Shown here piece by piece: positions 44,687-54,169 of a stretch of 64,000 nt of DNA. How positions within the stretch are numbered: the first letter of the stretch is position 1; each line of letters opens with the position of its first letter. A model generated the notes under the pieces. The model searched no databases and was not told the origin of the DNA. It saw only the letters and a list, made by a program, of their open reading frames with translations. The DNA is from Methylobacterium sp. J-070. GTDB lineage: Bacteria > Pseudomonadota > Alphaproteobacteria > Rhizobiales > Beijerinckiaceae. The translations under genes and the position numbers were made by a program. The stretch is from NCBI RefSeq assembly GCF_022829385.1, contig NZ_JAKSXX010000130.1, forward strand, positions 28,660 through 92,659, given 5' to 3'.

Positions 44687-45063
44687 GCGCGGGATAAATT
44701 GTTTTGCGCTGAATATATGATCATTGAAGTTTTAAATCCACTGCAAACGCGACTTATCATACATGAGAAGACGGCATCCGGATCGGGAAACAGTTCAGAC
44801 GCCGGGTCACGCCTTTCGACCGTGGCAGCTCGCGCAGGCGGCCGAAGGCCGGCAAGTCAAAGCCGCGACTCGGGAAAGTGGTTGACGAATCTTTTCCGTC
44901 CAGGGAAAGTCATGATTTGTGTCGGCTAAATGATATCGGTGTTGATTGCAGGAAACATCCGCCGGTTTTGTAGATTATGACTGGATTATGACGATGTTCG
45001 TCTGTAAATAATCGCTAAGCCTCCCGCCGCAGGCCGAATGGCCGCGGGCTTTGGGGGCCAAGC
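44687..45063. promoter_or_regulatory. AT-rich upstream region of the phosphatase-autotransporter gene
   Basis: These 377 bases are markedly AT-rich for this genome (notably 44690-44770 and 44900-45010) and hold no convincing gene. They should contain the promoter of the 45064 gene. AT-richness fits MucR or H-NS-like silencing (inference). Confidence 0.4.
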
Positions 45064-48000
45064 ATGACGTTACGATACGGAGTCTCGATCGCGGCCTTGA
45101 CGGTCGCGGCCCTTGGATCGGGCGCGCAGGCGCAGTCCGTCAACACGACGCCCTCCGACGTCAACGTCCTCAACCTGCTAGGACCGTACCTGACGCTCAA
45201 CACGAGCGCGGCCGGCCAGCAGACGCTCCAGCTCAACCTGTCGCAGTCGGCGGCGATCAACAACGGCGCCGGGCTGGCGCAGCAGCAGCGCGCGATCAGC
45301 GACAAGATCATCCTCGGCTCGGCCAGGAACGATCTGTCCTCGTCGGGGCTCGGCAATTACGGCGTCGCCGCCAACCTCGCGGGCGGCCTGCCGGGGCAGA
45401 CGACGGTCAACGGCATCGTCCCGCAGCAGCTCGTCGGCGGCCTGGGTTCCCAGCTCGGCCCGATCTACCAGCGCGGCGTCGCGCAGGGGGCCGGAGGCCC
45501 GCTCGGCAACGTGGTCAACCTGCTGGTCGGCGCCTACAATTACACCGGCAATAACCTCGGCGTCGCCAAGAACTTCTTCGCCAACGGCGCGGCCAGCAAC
45601 CCGAGCGTGACGCCGGCCGGCTACGTGGCCGCGCCGGCCGTCGCGCCGCCCGGCTACGGCCTGCCCAGCTATAATGGCCTGCCCAACACCACCAACAGCG
45701 TCTACGACCTCGCCTACGGGGTCTCCAACAACCAGCCGGGACAGGACGTCTACGGCTCGTCGCGGCCGATCCAGGTGGCACCGGGCCGGTTCAACGCCTT
45801 CGATCCGACCGCGCTCACCGGCATCGCCACCAACCCGTCGTTCCCGAGCGGCCACACCACCTACGCGTTCACCGACGGCATCCTGCTCGCCATGCTGGTG
45901 CCGCAGCAGTACCAGAGCATGATGGCGCGGGCGGCCGACTACGCCAACAACCGCATCGTGCTGGGCGTGCACTACCCGCTCGACATCATCGGCAGCCGGG
46001 CGCTGGCGACCTACGACCTCGCCCAGGCCTTCACCAACCCGGCCTACATCAACAACGCCGCCGTGACCGGCACGGCGATCAACCTGCCGGCCCAGTTCGT
46101 CAGAGCCCAGGCCGAACTGCAGGGCTACCTCGCGGCGGAATGCGGCAACACGGTCGCGGCCTGCGCGGGCAGCGCCGCCAACGCGGCCAACAACCCCTAC
46201 GTGCCGTCGACGGCCAACCAGACCGCCTATCAACAGCGCCTCACCTACGGTTTGCCGACCCTGACCTTCGCGCAGGCCCCCCGCGAGCAGGCCCCGGCGG
46301 GCGGGCCCGACGCCTCCATCCTGCTCGCGCCCCTCTACGGCGGCTCGACCGGTGCCGCCCGCACCCTGGCGCCGAACGGCGGCCTCTACGGCCAGCTCTC
46401 CACCGGGACCATCAACCAGATCCTGGTCAACACCGAGACCAACGCGCTGGCGGCGTTCTACGGGACCCCGCTGAGCTACTGGAGCCGCATCGACCTGTAC
46501 TCGGCCGCCGGCTATTTCGGGGCCGTCACCGGCACCCTGCGGATGGACGCCACCGACCGCCTCGGCATCGATGTCGGCATCGCCCAGGGTGGCGCGCTCT
46601 ACGCCAACGGCACCATTGCGGGGACCGTGATCGTCGGATCCGGCGGCCTGCTCGGCGGCACCGGCACGGTCGGTGGGATCGGCGCGCTCTCCGGGGGCAC
46701 GGTGGCGCCGGGCAACTCGATCGGCACGCTCTCCGTCACGGGTCCCGTCGCCTTCGCGCCCGGCTCCATCTACCAGGTCGAGGCCAACGCCGCCGGCCAG
46801 GCCGACCGGATCGCCGCCGGTGGCAGCGCCACGCTCTCCGGCGGCACCGTCCAGGTGCTCGCCGCATCGGGCGCCTACAACCCGCGCACCACCTACGCGA
46901 TCCTCACGGCCGGCGGCGGCGTCTCCGGCCAGTTCGCCGGGGTGACCGCCAACCTCGCCTTCCTCAGCCCGGGCCTGCGCTACCTGCCCAACGAAGTCGA
47001 CCTGACGCTCACCCGCAACGACGTGCCCTTCGCCGCCAGCGCCACGGGCCGCAACGGCGCGGCCGCCGCCAACGCCCTCCAGGGGGCCGGACCGGGACGG
47101 CTCTACGACGCCGCGGTGGCGTTCACGACGGCCGAGGCCGGCAGCGGCTTCCGGGCGCTTGCCGGCGACATCCACGCCGGCACCGTATCGGCGGCCTACG
47201 AGACCGCGTTCTTCGTGCGCGAGGCCGTGCTCGACCGGCTGCGCTGGGGCGGCCCCGGCACCGGGCTCGATTACGGCAGCCTGCCCTCCGCCTACGCGGC
47301 CGACCTGCCGGGCCGGGCTCCGGTGGTGGCGAGCGTGCCGGTGCGGACGCTGGACCCGCAGGCGTTCGGGCTCTGGAGCCAGGGCTTCGGATCCTTCGGC
47401 ACGGCCGACGGCGGCGGCAACGCCTTCGACCTCGACCGGCAGATCGCGGGCTTCGCCGCGGGGGCGGACGTGCGGCTGGGCGGCCTGCGCCTCGGCGTGG
47501 TCGGCGGCTACACCGAGGCGTCCCTCGACAGCGCCGGCCGGATCGGCGGCGCGAGCCGGGCGGAGAGCGCCACGCTCAAGAGCGGCTTCGGCGGCGTCTA
47601 CGGCGGCTACGAGTTGGGGCCGCTGTCGCTGCGGCTGGGCGTGACCTACGCCGACACCGACACGCGCACCCGCCGGGCGGTGCTGTACGGGCTGTCGGAC
47701 ACGCTGAGCGGGCATGGCGGCGGCCACACCCTCCAGGGTTTCGGCGAGATCGGTTGGAAGATCGCACTGGGCACGCCCGCGGTTGCGGCGCTGGTGTCGA
47801 AGGACGGGGCGGCTTTGGCGGTTCAGCCGGCGGCCATTTACGTCGAGCCGTTCGTGGGCGGGGCCTATGTCGGGATCCGGCGGGACGGGTTCGGCGAGAC
47901 CGGGGGCGCGGCGGCTCTGACGAGCTTCGCCCGGGACTACGATCTCGGCGCGGCGACGGTGGGGCTGCGGGCGCAGACGAGCCTGGATCTGGGGCTGGGG

Positions 48001-48258
48001 CTTCCGGTGACGCTGCGGGGTTCTGTCGGCTACCGGCGGGCGTTCGGGGACGTGGTGCCGGCGGCGCTGCTGCGCTTCGGCACCGGGCCGGCCTTCCTGA
48101 GCGCGGGCGTTCCGATCGACCGGGACGCGCTGGTGGCGCAGGTCGGACTGGACCTGGCGGTGGCGCCGAACGCAAGCCTGGGCGTCGCCTATACCGGTCA
48201 GACCGGCGCGCGGGCGCAGGATCAGGCCGTCAAGGGCAGCGTCACGCTCCGGTTCTGA
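45064..48258 (+). CDS. PAP2-family phosphatase fused to an autotransporter beta-barrel
   Basis: This 1064-residue outer-membrane protein begins with a signal peptide (ALTVAALGSGAQAQ). The passenger starts with a class A acid phosphatase/PAP2-like domain (about 30-350). It has R234-P235, P261-S262-G263-H264, and R297-x5-H303-x3-D307. The conserved motif-1 Lys is Gln227 and the motif-3 Ser is Asn296. A Gly-rich beta-helix with autotransporter-associated repeats follows (about 480-650), then a barrel from about 780 ending in VTLRF. It probably displays or releases a phosphatase at the cell surface to free phosphate from organic esters. Confidence 0.92.
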   Translation: MTLRYGVSIAALTVAALGSGAQAQSVNTTPSDVNVLNLLGPYLTLNTSAAGQQTLQLNLSQSAAINNGAGLAQQQRAISDKIILGSARNDLSSSGLGNYGVAANLAGGLPGQTTVNGIVPQQLVGGLGSQLGPIYQRGVAQGAGGPLGNVVNLLVGAYNYTGNNLGVAKNFFANGAASNPSVTPAGYVAAPAVAPPGYGLPSYNGLPNTTNSVYDLAYGVSNNQPGQDVYGSSRPIQVAPGRFNAFDPTALTGIATNPSFPSGHTTYAFTDGILLAMLVPQQYQSMMARAADYANNRIVLGVHYPLDIIGSRALATYDLAQAFTNPAYINNAAVTGTAINLPAQFVRAQAELQGYLAAECGNTVAACAGSAANAANNPYVPSTANQTAYQQRLTYGLPTLTFAQAPREQAPAGGPDASILLAPLYGGSTGAARTLAPNGGLYGQLSTGTINQILVNTETNALAAFYGTPLSYWSRIDLYSAAGYFGAVTGTLRMDATDRLGIDVGIAQGGALYANGTIAGTVIVGSGGLLGGTGTVGGIGALSGGTVAPGNSIGTLSVTGPVAFAPGSIYQVEANAAGQADRIAAGGSATLSGGTVQVLAASGAYNPRTTYAILTAGGGVSGQFAGVTANLAFLSPGLRYLPNEVDLTLTRNDVPFAASATGRNGAAAANALQGAGPGRLYDAAVAFTTAEAGSGFRALAGDIHAGTVSAAYETAFFVREAVLDRLRWGGPGTGLDYGSLPSAYAADLPGRAPVVASVPVRTLDPQAFGLWSQGFGSFGTADGGGNAFDLDRQIAGFAAGADVRLGGLRLGVVGGYTEASLDSAGRIGGASRAESATLKSGFGGVYGGYELGPLSLRLGVTYADTDTRTRRAVLYGLSDTLSGHGGGHTLQGFGEIGWKIALGTPAVAALVSKDGAALAVQPAAIYVEPFVGGAYVGIRRDGFGETGGAAALTSFARDYDLGAATVGLRAQTSLDLGLGLPVTLRGSVGYRRAFGDVVPAALLRFGTGPAFLSAGVPIDRDALVAQVGLDLAVAPNASLGVAYTGQTGARAQDQAVKGSVTLRF

Positions 48259-48320
48259 GGGCGCCCCGAGGGCGTCCCCGTTGTCACACGACTGACGCGG
48301 TCCGGCCGCTAGAGCGCTCC

Positions 48321-48349
48321 TTCGCCGAACCGGATGCCGGTTCGGCGAA
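48321..48349. repeat. Perfect 13-bp inverted repeat (hairpin)
   Basis: TTCGCCGAACCGG and its exact complement flank a three-base ATG loop, between the autotransporter and glycosyltransferase genes. It has no T-run, so it is more like a REP-type element than a standard terminator. Confidence 0.7.
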
Positions 48350-48450
48350 AGACAGCGTGCCAATACAGAGCGTTAGGGCCGTCTCCGTGCGCGACGCGAT
48401 CGGGGGCGGCTCTCGCGGCCGGACCGAGACGGGTCGAACGAGGAATCCGG

Positions 48451-49599
48451 ATGATTGACGCCACGGTGCTGGCCCTGACCCTCGGTGCGGCTCTGGCCCT
48501 GGTTCAGATCGGCAGCATCGCCGTCGCGGCCCGGCGCCTCGGCCGGACGCACGGCCGGTCGCGCTTCCCGGCCGGCGCCGCGATCTCGTTGATCCGTCCG
48601 CTCCGCGGCGTCGAGGCGTTCAGCGAGGAGATGCTGGCCCGGAGCTTCACGCTCGACTACCCGGCCTACGAACTGATCTTCTGCGTGGCCGATTCGGCCG
48701 ATCCGATCGTCCCGCTGGTGAAGCGCCTGATCGCCGGGCATCCGGGCGTGCCCGCCCGCCTGATCCTCGGCGACGAGCGCATCAGCGGCAACCCCAAGCT
48801 GAACAACTGCCTGCGCGGCTGGCGCGCCGCCGCCCACGACTGGGTCGTGCTGGCCGATTCCAACGTGGCGATGCCGCCGGACTACCTCCAGCGGCTTCAG
48901 GCGCCGTGGCGGGAGGACACCGGCCTCGTCTGCTCGACCCCGGCCGGCGCCCGCCCCGGCAGCTTCATGGCCGAGGTGGAGTGCGCCTTCCTCAACACCC
49001 TGCAGGCGCGCTGGCAATACGCCGCCGAGGCCTTCGGGCTGGGCTTCGCCCAGGGGAAGAGCATGCTCTGGCACAAGCCCTTCCTGGATGCCCAGGGCGG
49101 CCTTCAGGCTCTGGCGGCCGAGATCGCCGAGGACGCGGCCGCCACCAAGCTCGTGCGGGCGGCCGGCAGGCGCGTCCACCTGGTGGCGGCTCCCTTCGAG
49201 CAGCCCCTCGGGCCGCGCGGGTTCCGCGAGGTCTGGGCGCGCCAGCTCCGCTGGGCCCGGCTGCGCCGCGTGACCTTCCCGCTGTTCTTCGTCCCCGAGA
49301 TCGGGAGCGGCGTGCTGTTGCCGGCGCTGCTGGTCGCCCTCTGGGCCGGCAGCCTCGCCGGTCTCATCGGGGCCGCTTGCCTCGCCGCCCTGTGCTATGG
49401 CGCGGAGCACAGGCTCGCGGCCGGGGCCGGCTGGCACTGCGGGCCCCGCATGCTGATGGCCTTCCTGGTGCGCGATGCCATGATCCCGGCGATCTGGTTC
49501 GGGGCCTGGGTGCAGAGCGCGATCGTATGGCGCGGCAACGCCATGGATGTGCGCCCGCGCCGGGCCACGGTCGACCGCACCTACGCGCCGACGGCCTGA
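48451..49599 (+). CDS. Family 21-like glycosyltransferase (ceramide glucosyltransferase / HpnI type)
   Basis: This 382-residue membrane glycosyltransferase has an N-terminal helix, SLIRPLRGVEAFSEEML, the D2 motif ADSNVAMP, an acidic EDAAATK and the R-Q-L-R-W catalytic motif. Three hydrophobic helices lie at the C-terminus. This is the GT21 layout of ceramide glucosyltransferases and of HpnI, which adds N-acetylglucosamine to bacteriohopanetetrol. Hopanoids are common in methylobacteria, so a hopanoid or sphingolipid acceptor is likely. It is 31 bases before the phn-associated DUF1045 gene. Confidence 0.88.
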   Translation: MIDATVLALTLGAALALVQIGSIAVAARRLGRTHGRSRFPAGAAISLIRPLRGVEAFSEEMLARSFTLDYPAYELIFCVADSADPIVPLVKRLIAGHPGVPARLILGDERISGNPKLNNCLRGWRAAAHDWVVLADSNVAMPPDYLQRLQAPWREDTGLVCSTPAGARPGSFMAEVECAFLNTLQARWQYAAEAFGLGFAQGKSMLWHKPFLDAQGGLQALAAEIAEDAAATKLVRAAGRRVHLVAAPFEQPLGPRGFREVWARQLRWARLRRVTFPLFFVPEIGSGVLLPALLVALWAGSLAGLIGAACLAALCYGAEHRLAAGAGWHCGPRMLMAFLVRDAMIPAIWFGAWVQSAIVWRGNAMDVRPRRATVDRTYAPTA

Positions 49600-49630
49600 T
49601 CGGGCGCCTGCCAGCCGGGGAGATCGAGAC

Positions 49631-50317
49631 GTGATTCGCCGCTACGCCCTGTATTGGCTGCCCGCCCCGGGCTCGGGCCTCGAGGCCTTCGGCAGGTCGG
49701 TCCTCGGCTACGACAACGTCTCCGGACATCCGGTCCCGTACCCGGACACCCTCCAGGACCTCGCCGCCGTGACGGCGGGCGCCCGGGTCTACGGCTTCCA
49801 CGCGACGCTCAAGGCGCCGCTGCGGCTGGCGCCGGACGCCGCCGAGGCCGACCTCGTCGCGGCCGCCCGCGACCTCGCGGCCGCGCATCCGCCGGTGCCG
49901 GTCGGTGGCCTCGCGGTGGCGGCGCTGGGACCCTTCCTCGCCCTCGTGCCGGTGGCCCCGCCGCCGGAGCTGGGCCTGCTGGCCGCCGAGTGCGTCGCCG
50001 CCCTCGACCCGTTCCGGGCCCCGCCGACGGCGGCCGAGCGCGCCAAGCGCCGGCCCGACCGGCTCGACCCGCGGGGCCGCGCACTCCTCGACCGCTGGGG
50101 CTACCCGTACGTGTTCGAGGCCTTCCGTTTCCACCTGACCCTGACCGACGCCCTGCCGGAGGCCGACCGCGCGGCCTGGCACGCCCGCCTCGCGGAGGCC
50201 TACGCCGCCACCGGCCCGGAGGGACTCACGATCGAGTCCGTGTCCCTCCTGACCCAGGACGGGTCCGGACCGTTCCGGCTCCTGGCGCGCCTGCCCTTCG
50301 GAGACGCCCATGGCTGA
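49631..50317 (+). CDS. DUF1045 phosphonate-metabolism protein, 2H phosphoesterase-like
   Basis: This 228-residue protein has the two H-x-T motifs of 2H phosphoesterases, H57-A-T59 ([11 protein letters not shown]) and H168-L-T170 ([11 protein letters not shown]). They are placed symmetrically as in RNA-ligase-like cyclic phosphodiesterases. DUF1045 proteins are regularly found with C-P lyase genes. The window has no phnP, so this protein may open the 1,2-cyclic phosphate of the C-P lyase product (inference). The GTG start overlaps no gene; its end overlaps the hexapeptide gene by eight bases. Confidence 0.9.
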   Translation: MIRRYALYWLPAPGSGLEAFGRSVLGYDNVSGHPVPYPDTLQDLAAVTAGARVYGFHATLKAPLRLAPDAAEADLVAAARDLAAAHPPVPVGGLAVAALGPFLALVPVAPPPELGLLAAECVAALDPFRAPPTAAERAKRRPDRLDPRGRALLDRWGYPYVFEAFRFHLTLTDALPEADRAAWHARLAEAYAATGPEGLTIESVSLLTQDGSGPFRLLARLPFGDAHG

Positions 50318-50969
50318 ACAGCCTCTCGGCCTCGAACCCGCCCTGGATCCCAGTGCCCGGGTCGTCGACTGCCGCCTCGGCCGCTACACCGAGATCGGCG
50401 CCCGGACCCGCCTGACCGAGACCATCCTGGGCGACTATTCCTACATCGCCCAGGACGGCGAGGTGATCTACACCGCGGTCGGCAAGTTCTGCTCGATCGC
50501 CGCCGGCGTGCGCATCAACCCGGGCAACCATCCGATGGAGCGGGCCGCGCAGGCGCACTTCACCTATCGGGCGCGCGCCTACTGGCCCGAGGAGGCGGAC
50601 GAGCCGGCCTTCTTCGACCGGCGCCGCGCCAGTCCGATCGCGATCGGCCACGATGTCTGGATCGGCCACGGCGCGGTCATCCTGCCCGGCCGCACGATCG
50701 GGACCGGCGCGGTGGTCGGGGCCGGGGCCATCGTCACCCGGGACGTGCCGCCCTACACGATCGTGGTGGGCAACCCAGCCCGTCCGGTGCGCCGCCGCTT
50801 CCCCGAACCGGTCGCCGAGCGGCTGGAGCGCCTCGCCTGGTGGGATTGGGACCACGAACGCCTGCGCCGGGCCCTGCCGGATTTCCGCGCGCTGCCGGTG
50901 GAGGCCTTCCTCGACCGCCACGAAGAGCCCGGCGTCGTTCCCCAGGACGGTCGCCGGCCTTCGGATTGA
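50310..50969 (+). CDS. Phosphonate-associated hexapeptide-repeat acetyltransferase
   Basis: This 219-residue left-handed beta-helix protein has hexapeptide repeats ([20 protein letters not shown], and [18 protein letters not shown], then [20 protein letters not shown]). It matches the transferase group restricted to phosphonate clusters. Acetylation of aminophosphonates or of a pathway intermediate is the usual guess. It overlaps the DUF1045 gene. No PhnO-type GNAT acetyltransferase is seen, so it may take that place (inference). Confidence 0.9.
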   Translation: MAEQPLGLEPALDPSARVVDCRLGRYTEIGARTRLTETILGDYSYIAQDGEVIYTAVGKFCSIAAGVRINPGNHPMERAAQAHFTYRARAYWPEEADEPAFFDRRRASPIAIGHDVWIGHGAVILPGRTIGTGAVVGAGAIVTRDVPPYTIVVGNPARPVRRRFPEPVAERLERLAWWDWDHERLRRALPDFRALPVEAFLDRHEEPGVVPQDGRRPSD

Positions 50970-51150
50970 GACGGCGGCCGCGGACAACCGAGCGTCTCGG
51001 TCCGGATCCCCTCCGGGACGACGCGGCCGGTGTGATTAGCCGTCTATGTAGAAGGTGGAGTTGCGCCGGCACATCTTGTCGATCCGTACGCGTCATTCAA
51101 TCGTCGTGTAACCGGCGTCTAGGTGCGAGCATTCCCCGGCGGATGGACTC

Positions 51151-51999
<849 letters not shown>

Positions 52000-52082
52000 G
52001 GCGGACGTCGCGATCCATCCACGGCGCGCCGGGGACACCCGGCTGGCCGAGCATCCAACCGAGGCGCTCCCAGGAGGCTCCG

Positions 52083-52208
52083 TTGCTGACCCGACGCATC
52101 TTCGCCGCCGCGGCACTTCTGGCCCCCGGCGTGCCGGCCGCCGCGCAGGCGTGGAGGGCCGGATATCCCGAGCCCAGACACGCAGGCCCGAGCCCCCGAC
52201 GAGCCTGA
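52083..52208 (+). pseudogene. Truncated duplicate of the phnD 5' end
   Basis: A TTG-started frame reads LTRRIFAAAALLAPGVPAAA, then QAWRAGYPEP. This parallels the start of phnD (LTRRTLAAAAALAFLALPAA, QDWKAQYPEL). The similarity holds for about 30 codons, covering the signal peptide and mature N-terminus, and then stops. It appears to be the residue of a tandem phnD duplication, or of a deleted paralogue. Confidence 0.8.
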
Positions 52209-52301
52209 CGACAGAGCGGCCTCGCGCCGTGCCCGCCCCGGCGACCACGCGGGCGGCGCCGGCCGATCTCAACGCCCCCCACGCTGACGAAGGATGAAAC
52301 C

Positions 52302-53228
52302 ATGCTCACCCGCCGCACCCTCGCCGCCGCCGCAGCGCTCGCGTTCCTGGCCCTGCCGGCCGCCGCCCAGGACTGGAAGGCCCAGTATCCCGAGCTGACC
52401 CTGGCGGTGATCCCGATGGAGAATGCCAGCGGCACCACCGACCGGTATGCGCCCCTGGCGGCCTACCTGACCAAGACGGTCGGCGTGCCGGTGAAGCTGC
52501 GGGTGGCGAGCGACTACGCCGCGGTGATCGAGGGCCAGCGGGCCGGCAACATCCAGATCGCCTTCTACGGGCCGGCCTCGTTCGCCCGCGCGGTGATGAC
52601 CGGCGTGAAGGTCGAGCCGATCGTGAACCCGAAGCACGAGACCGGCGTCGCGGGCTACTACTCGGTGATCTACGTGCTGGCCTCCAGCCCGTACAAGTCG
52701 GTGGCGGACCTCAAGGGCAAGACCCTCGCGCTGGTCGACCCCAACTCCACCTCCGGCAACCAGGCGCCGCGGTTCTTCCTGAAGCGCGCCGGCTACGACG
52801 TCGACAAGTTCTTCGGCAAGGCCGTCTACGCCGGCAGCCACGAGAACGCCGTGCTGGCACTCACCCAGGGCACCGCCGACGCGGCGGCGAATTTCTGGAA
52901 CTCCGAGACCGACAGCAACCTCACGCGCATGCTCACCAAGGGCATCGTCAAGTCGGCCGACGGCAGGCCGATGAAGCAGTCGGATTTCCGGGTCGTGTTC
53001 AAGTCCGACTTCCTGCCCGAGGGGCCCTGGGCCGCGCTGGCGAGCCTGCCCGCCGACCTGAAGGCCAAGATCCGACAGGCGTTCATCGACCTGCCCAAGG
53101 CCGACAAGGCGGCGTTCGACCGCCTGTCCGACGGCAAGGATCTCGACCTCACCCCGGTGACGCTCAAGGACTACCAGCCGATCATCGACATGCTGAAGGC
53201 CAACGACGAGGAGCGCAAGAAGTCCTGA
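52302..53228 (+). CDS. phnD: Phosphonate ABC transporter substrate-binding protein
   Basis: This 308-residue periplasmic protein has a signal peptide (TLAAAAALAFLALPAAAQ) and the PhnD fold with ENASGTTDRYAPLAAYLTK, then AFYGPASFARA, LVDPNSTSGNQAPRFFL and AGSHENAVLAL. It binds phosphonates for the PhnCE transporter. The start at 52302 follows the decayed copy at 52083. Confidence 0.96.
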   Translation: MLTRRTLAAAAALAFLALPAAAQDWKAQYPELTLAVIPMENASGTTDRYAPLAAYLTKTVGVPVKLRVASDYAAVIEGQRAGNIQIAFYGPASFARAVMTGVKVEPIVNPKHETGVAGYYSVIYVLASSPYKSVADLKGKTLALVDPNSTSGNQAPRFFLKRAGYDVDKFFGKAVYAGSHENAVLALTQGTADAAANFWNSETDSNLTRMLTKGIVKSADGRPMKQSDFRVVFKSDFLPEGPWAALASLPADLKAKIRQAFIDLPKADKAAFDRLSDGKDLDLTPVTLKDYQPIIDMLKANDEERKKS

Positions 53229-53263
53229 TCCGAGCGCGGGGTTCGGGCCAGGAACTCGGGCAA

Positions 53264-54169
53264 ATGGCGCGACCGACCGATCCGGCCCTGCGCGGGCCAA
53301 CCCCCCTGCCGCCGGAGCGGGCCGCCGCGCTCTCGGGCCTCTACGCGGCGGCGACCGGGCGCGCGCGCCGCCGCACGCTGGCGGGCTTCGCCGCCCTGGC
53401 GGCGCTGGCGCTGCTGGCGGCGTTCGCCGCCGAGGTGCGGCCGCTGGTCTTCCTCGAGAACATCGGCAAGTTCACCGCCTATCTCGAGCAGATCTGGCCT
53501 CCGGTCGGCCTTGAGCACCCGCTGGCGGATCTCCGCGCCTGGTACTGGGGCCTGCCGGGCTGGCTCGGCCTGCTCGGCGAGACGATCCTGATGGCCTATC
53601 TCGGCACCCTGCTCGGGGCCGTCGCGGGCTTCGCCTTCAGCTTCGTGGCGGCCGCCAACCTGGTGCGCTCGCCCGCCCTGCGGTTCCTCGCCAAGCGCTT
53701 CCTGGAGGTGTGCCGCACCATCCCGGACGTGGTGTTCGCGCTGCTCTTCGTGATCGCCTTCGGCCTCGGCCCGATGGTGGGCGTGCTGGCCATCGCGATC
53801 CACACCACCGGGGCGCTCGGCAAGCTGTTCGCCGAGGTGGTGGAGAACATCGACATGCGCCCGGTGGACGGCCTCTCGGCTTCGGGCGCCTCCTGGGTCG
53901 AGACCGTGCGCTTCGCCGTGCTGCCGCAGGTGCTGGCGAACTTCGCCTCCTACGCGCTGCTGCGCTTCGAGATCAACGTCCGCGGCGCGGCGGTGCTGGG
54001 CTTCGTCGGCGCCGGCGGGATCGGCCAGGAATTCCTGGCCGCGATCCGCAGCTTCTACTACGGCGACGTCGGCGCGATCCTGGTGATGATCATCCTCACG
54101 GTGATCGGCATCGATCTCGCCACCGAGCAGGTCCGCCACCGGCTCGCCGGCCCGGAGCATGACCGATGA
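53264..54169 (+). CDS. phnE: Phosphonate ABC transporter permease, first copy
   Basis: This 301-residue inner-membrane permease has about six helices and the EAA-like loop (LSASGASWVETVRFAVLPQV), followed by GFVGAGGIGQEFLAAIRSF. Its stop overlaps the start of a second permease as ATGA. Two PhnE proteins in tandem form a heterodimeric channel, common in alphaproteobacteria. Confidence 0.95.
   Translation: MARPTDPALRGPTPLPPERAAALSGLYAAATGRARRRTLAGFAALAALALLAAFAAEVRPLVFLENIGKFTAYLEQIWPPVGLEHPLADLRAWYWGLPGWLGLLGETILMAYLGTLLGAVAGFAFSFVAAANLVRSPALRFLAKRFLEVCRTIPDVVFALLFVIAFGLGPMVGVLAIAIHTTGALGKLFAEVVENIDMRPVDGLSASGASWVETVRFAVLPQVLANFASYALLRFEINVRGAAVLGFVGAGGIGQEFLAAIRSFYYGDVGAILVMIILTVIGIDLATEQVRHRLAGPEHDR

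Noticed and set aside
44660..44929. An 89-codon plus-strand frame overlapping the PitA remnant
   Set aside because: It has no ribosome-binding site, mixed composition and no family pattern; it lies in the AT-rich upstream region of the autotransporter gene.
45178..48363. A 1061-codon open frame antisense to the autotransporter gene
   Set aside because: Its composition is Arg/Gly/Ala/His-rich low-complexity, as expected for the complement of GC-rich coding sequence. The opposite strand encodes clear phosphatase and barrel domains.
51084..51110. Possible PHO box before phnC (GCGTCAT-TCAA-TCGTCGT)
   Set aside because: Only about 9 of 14 positions fit the CTGTCAT direct-repeat consensus, too weak to report as a site.
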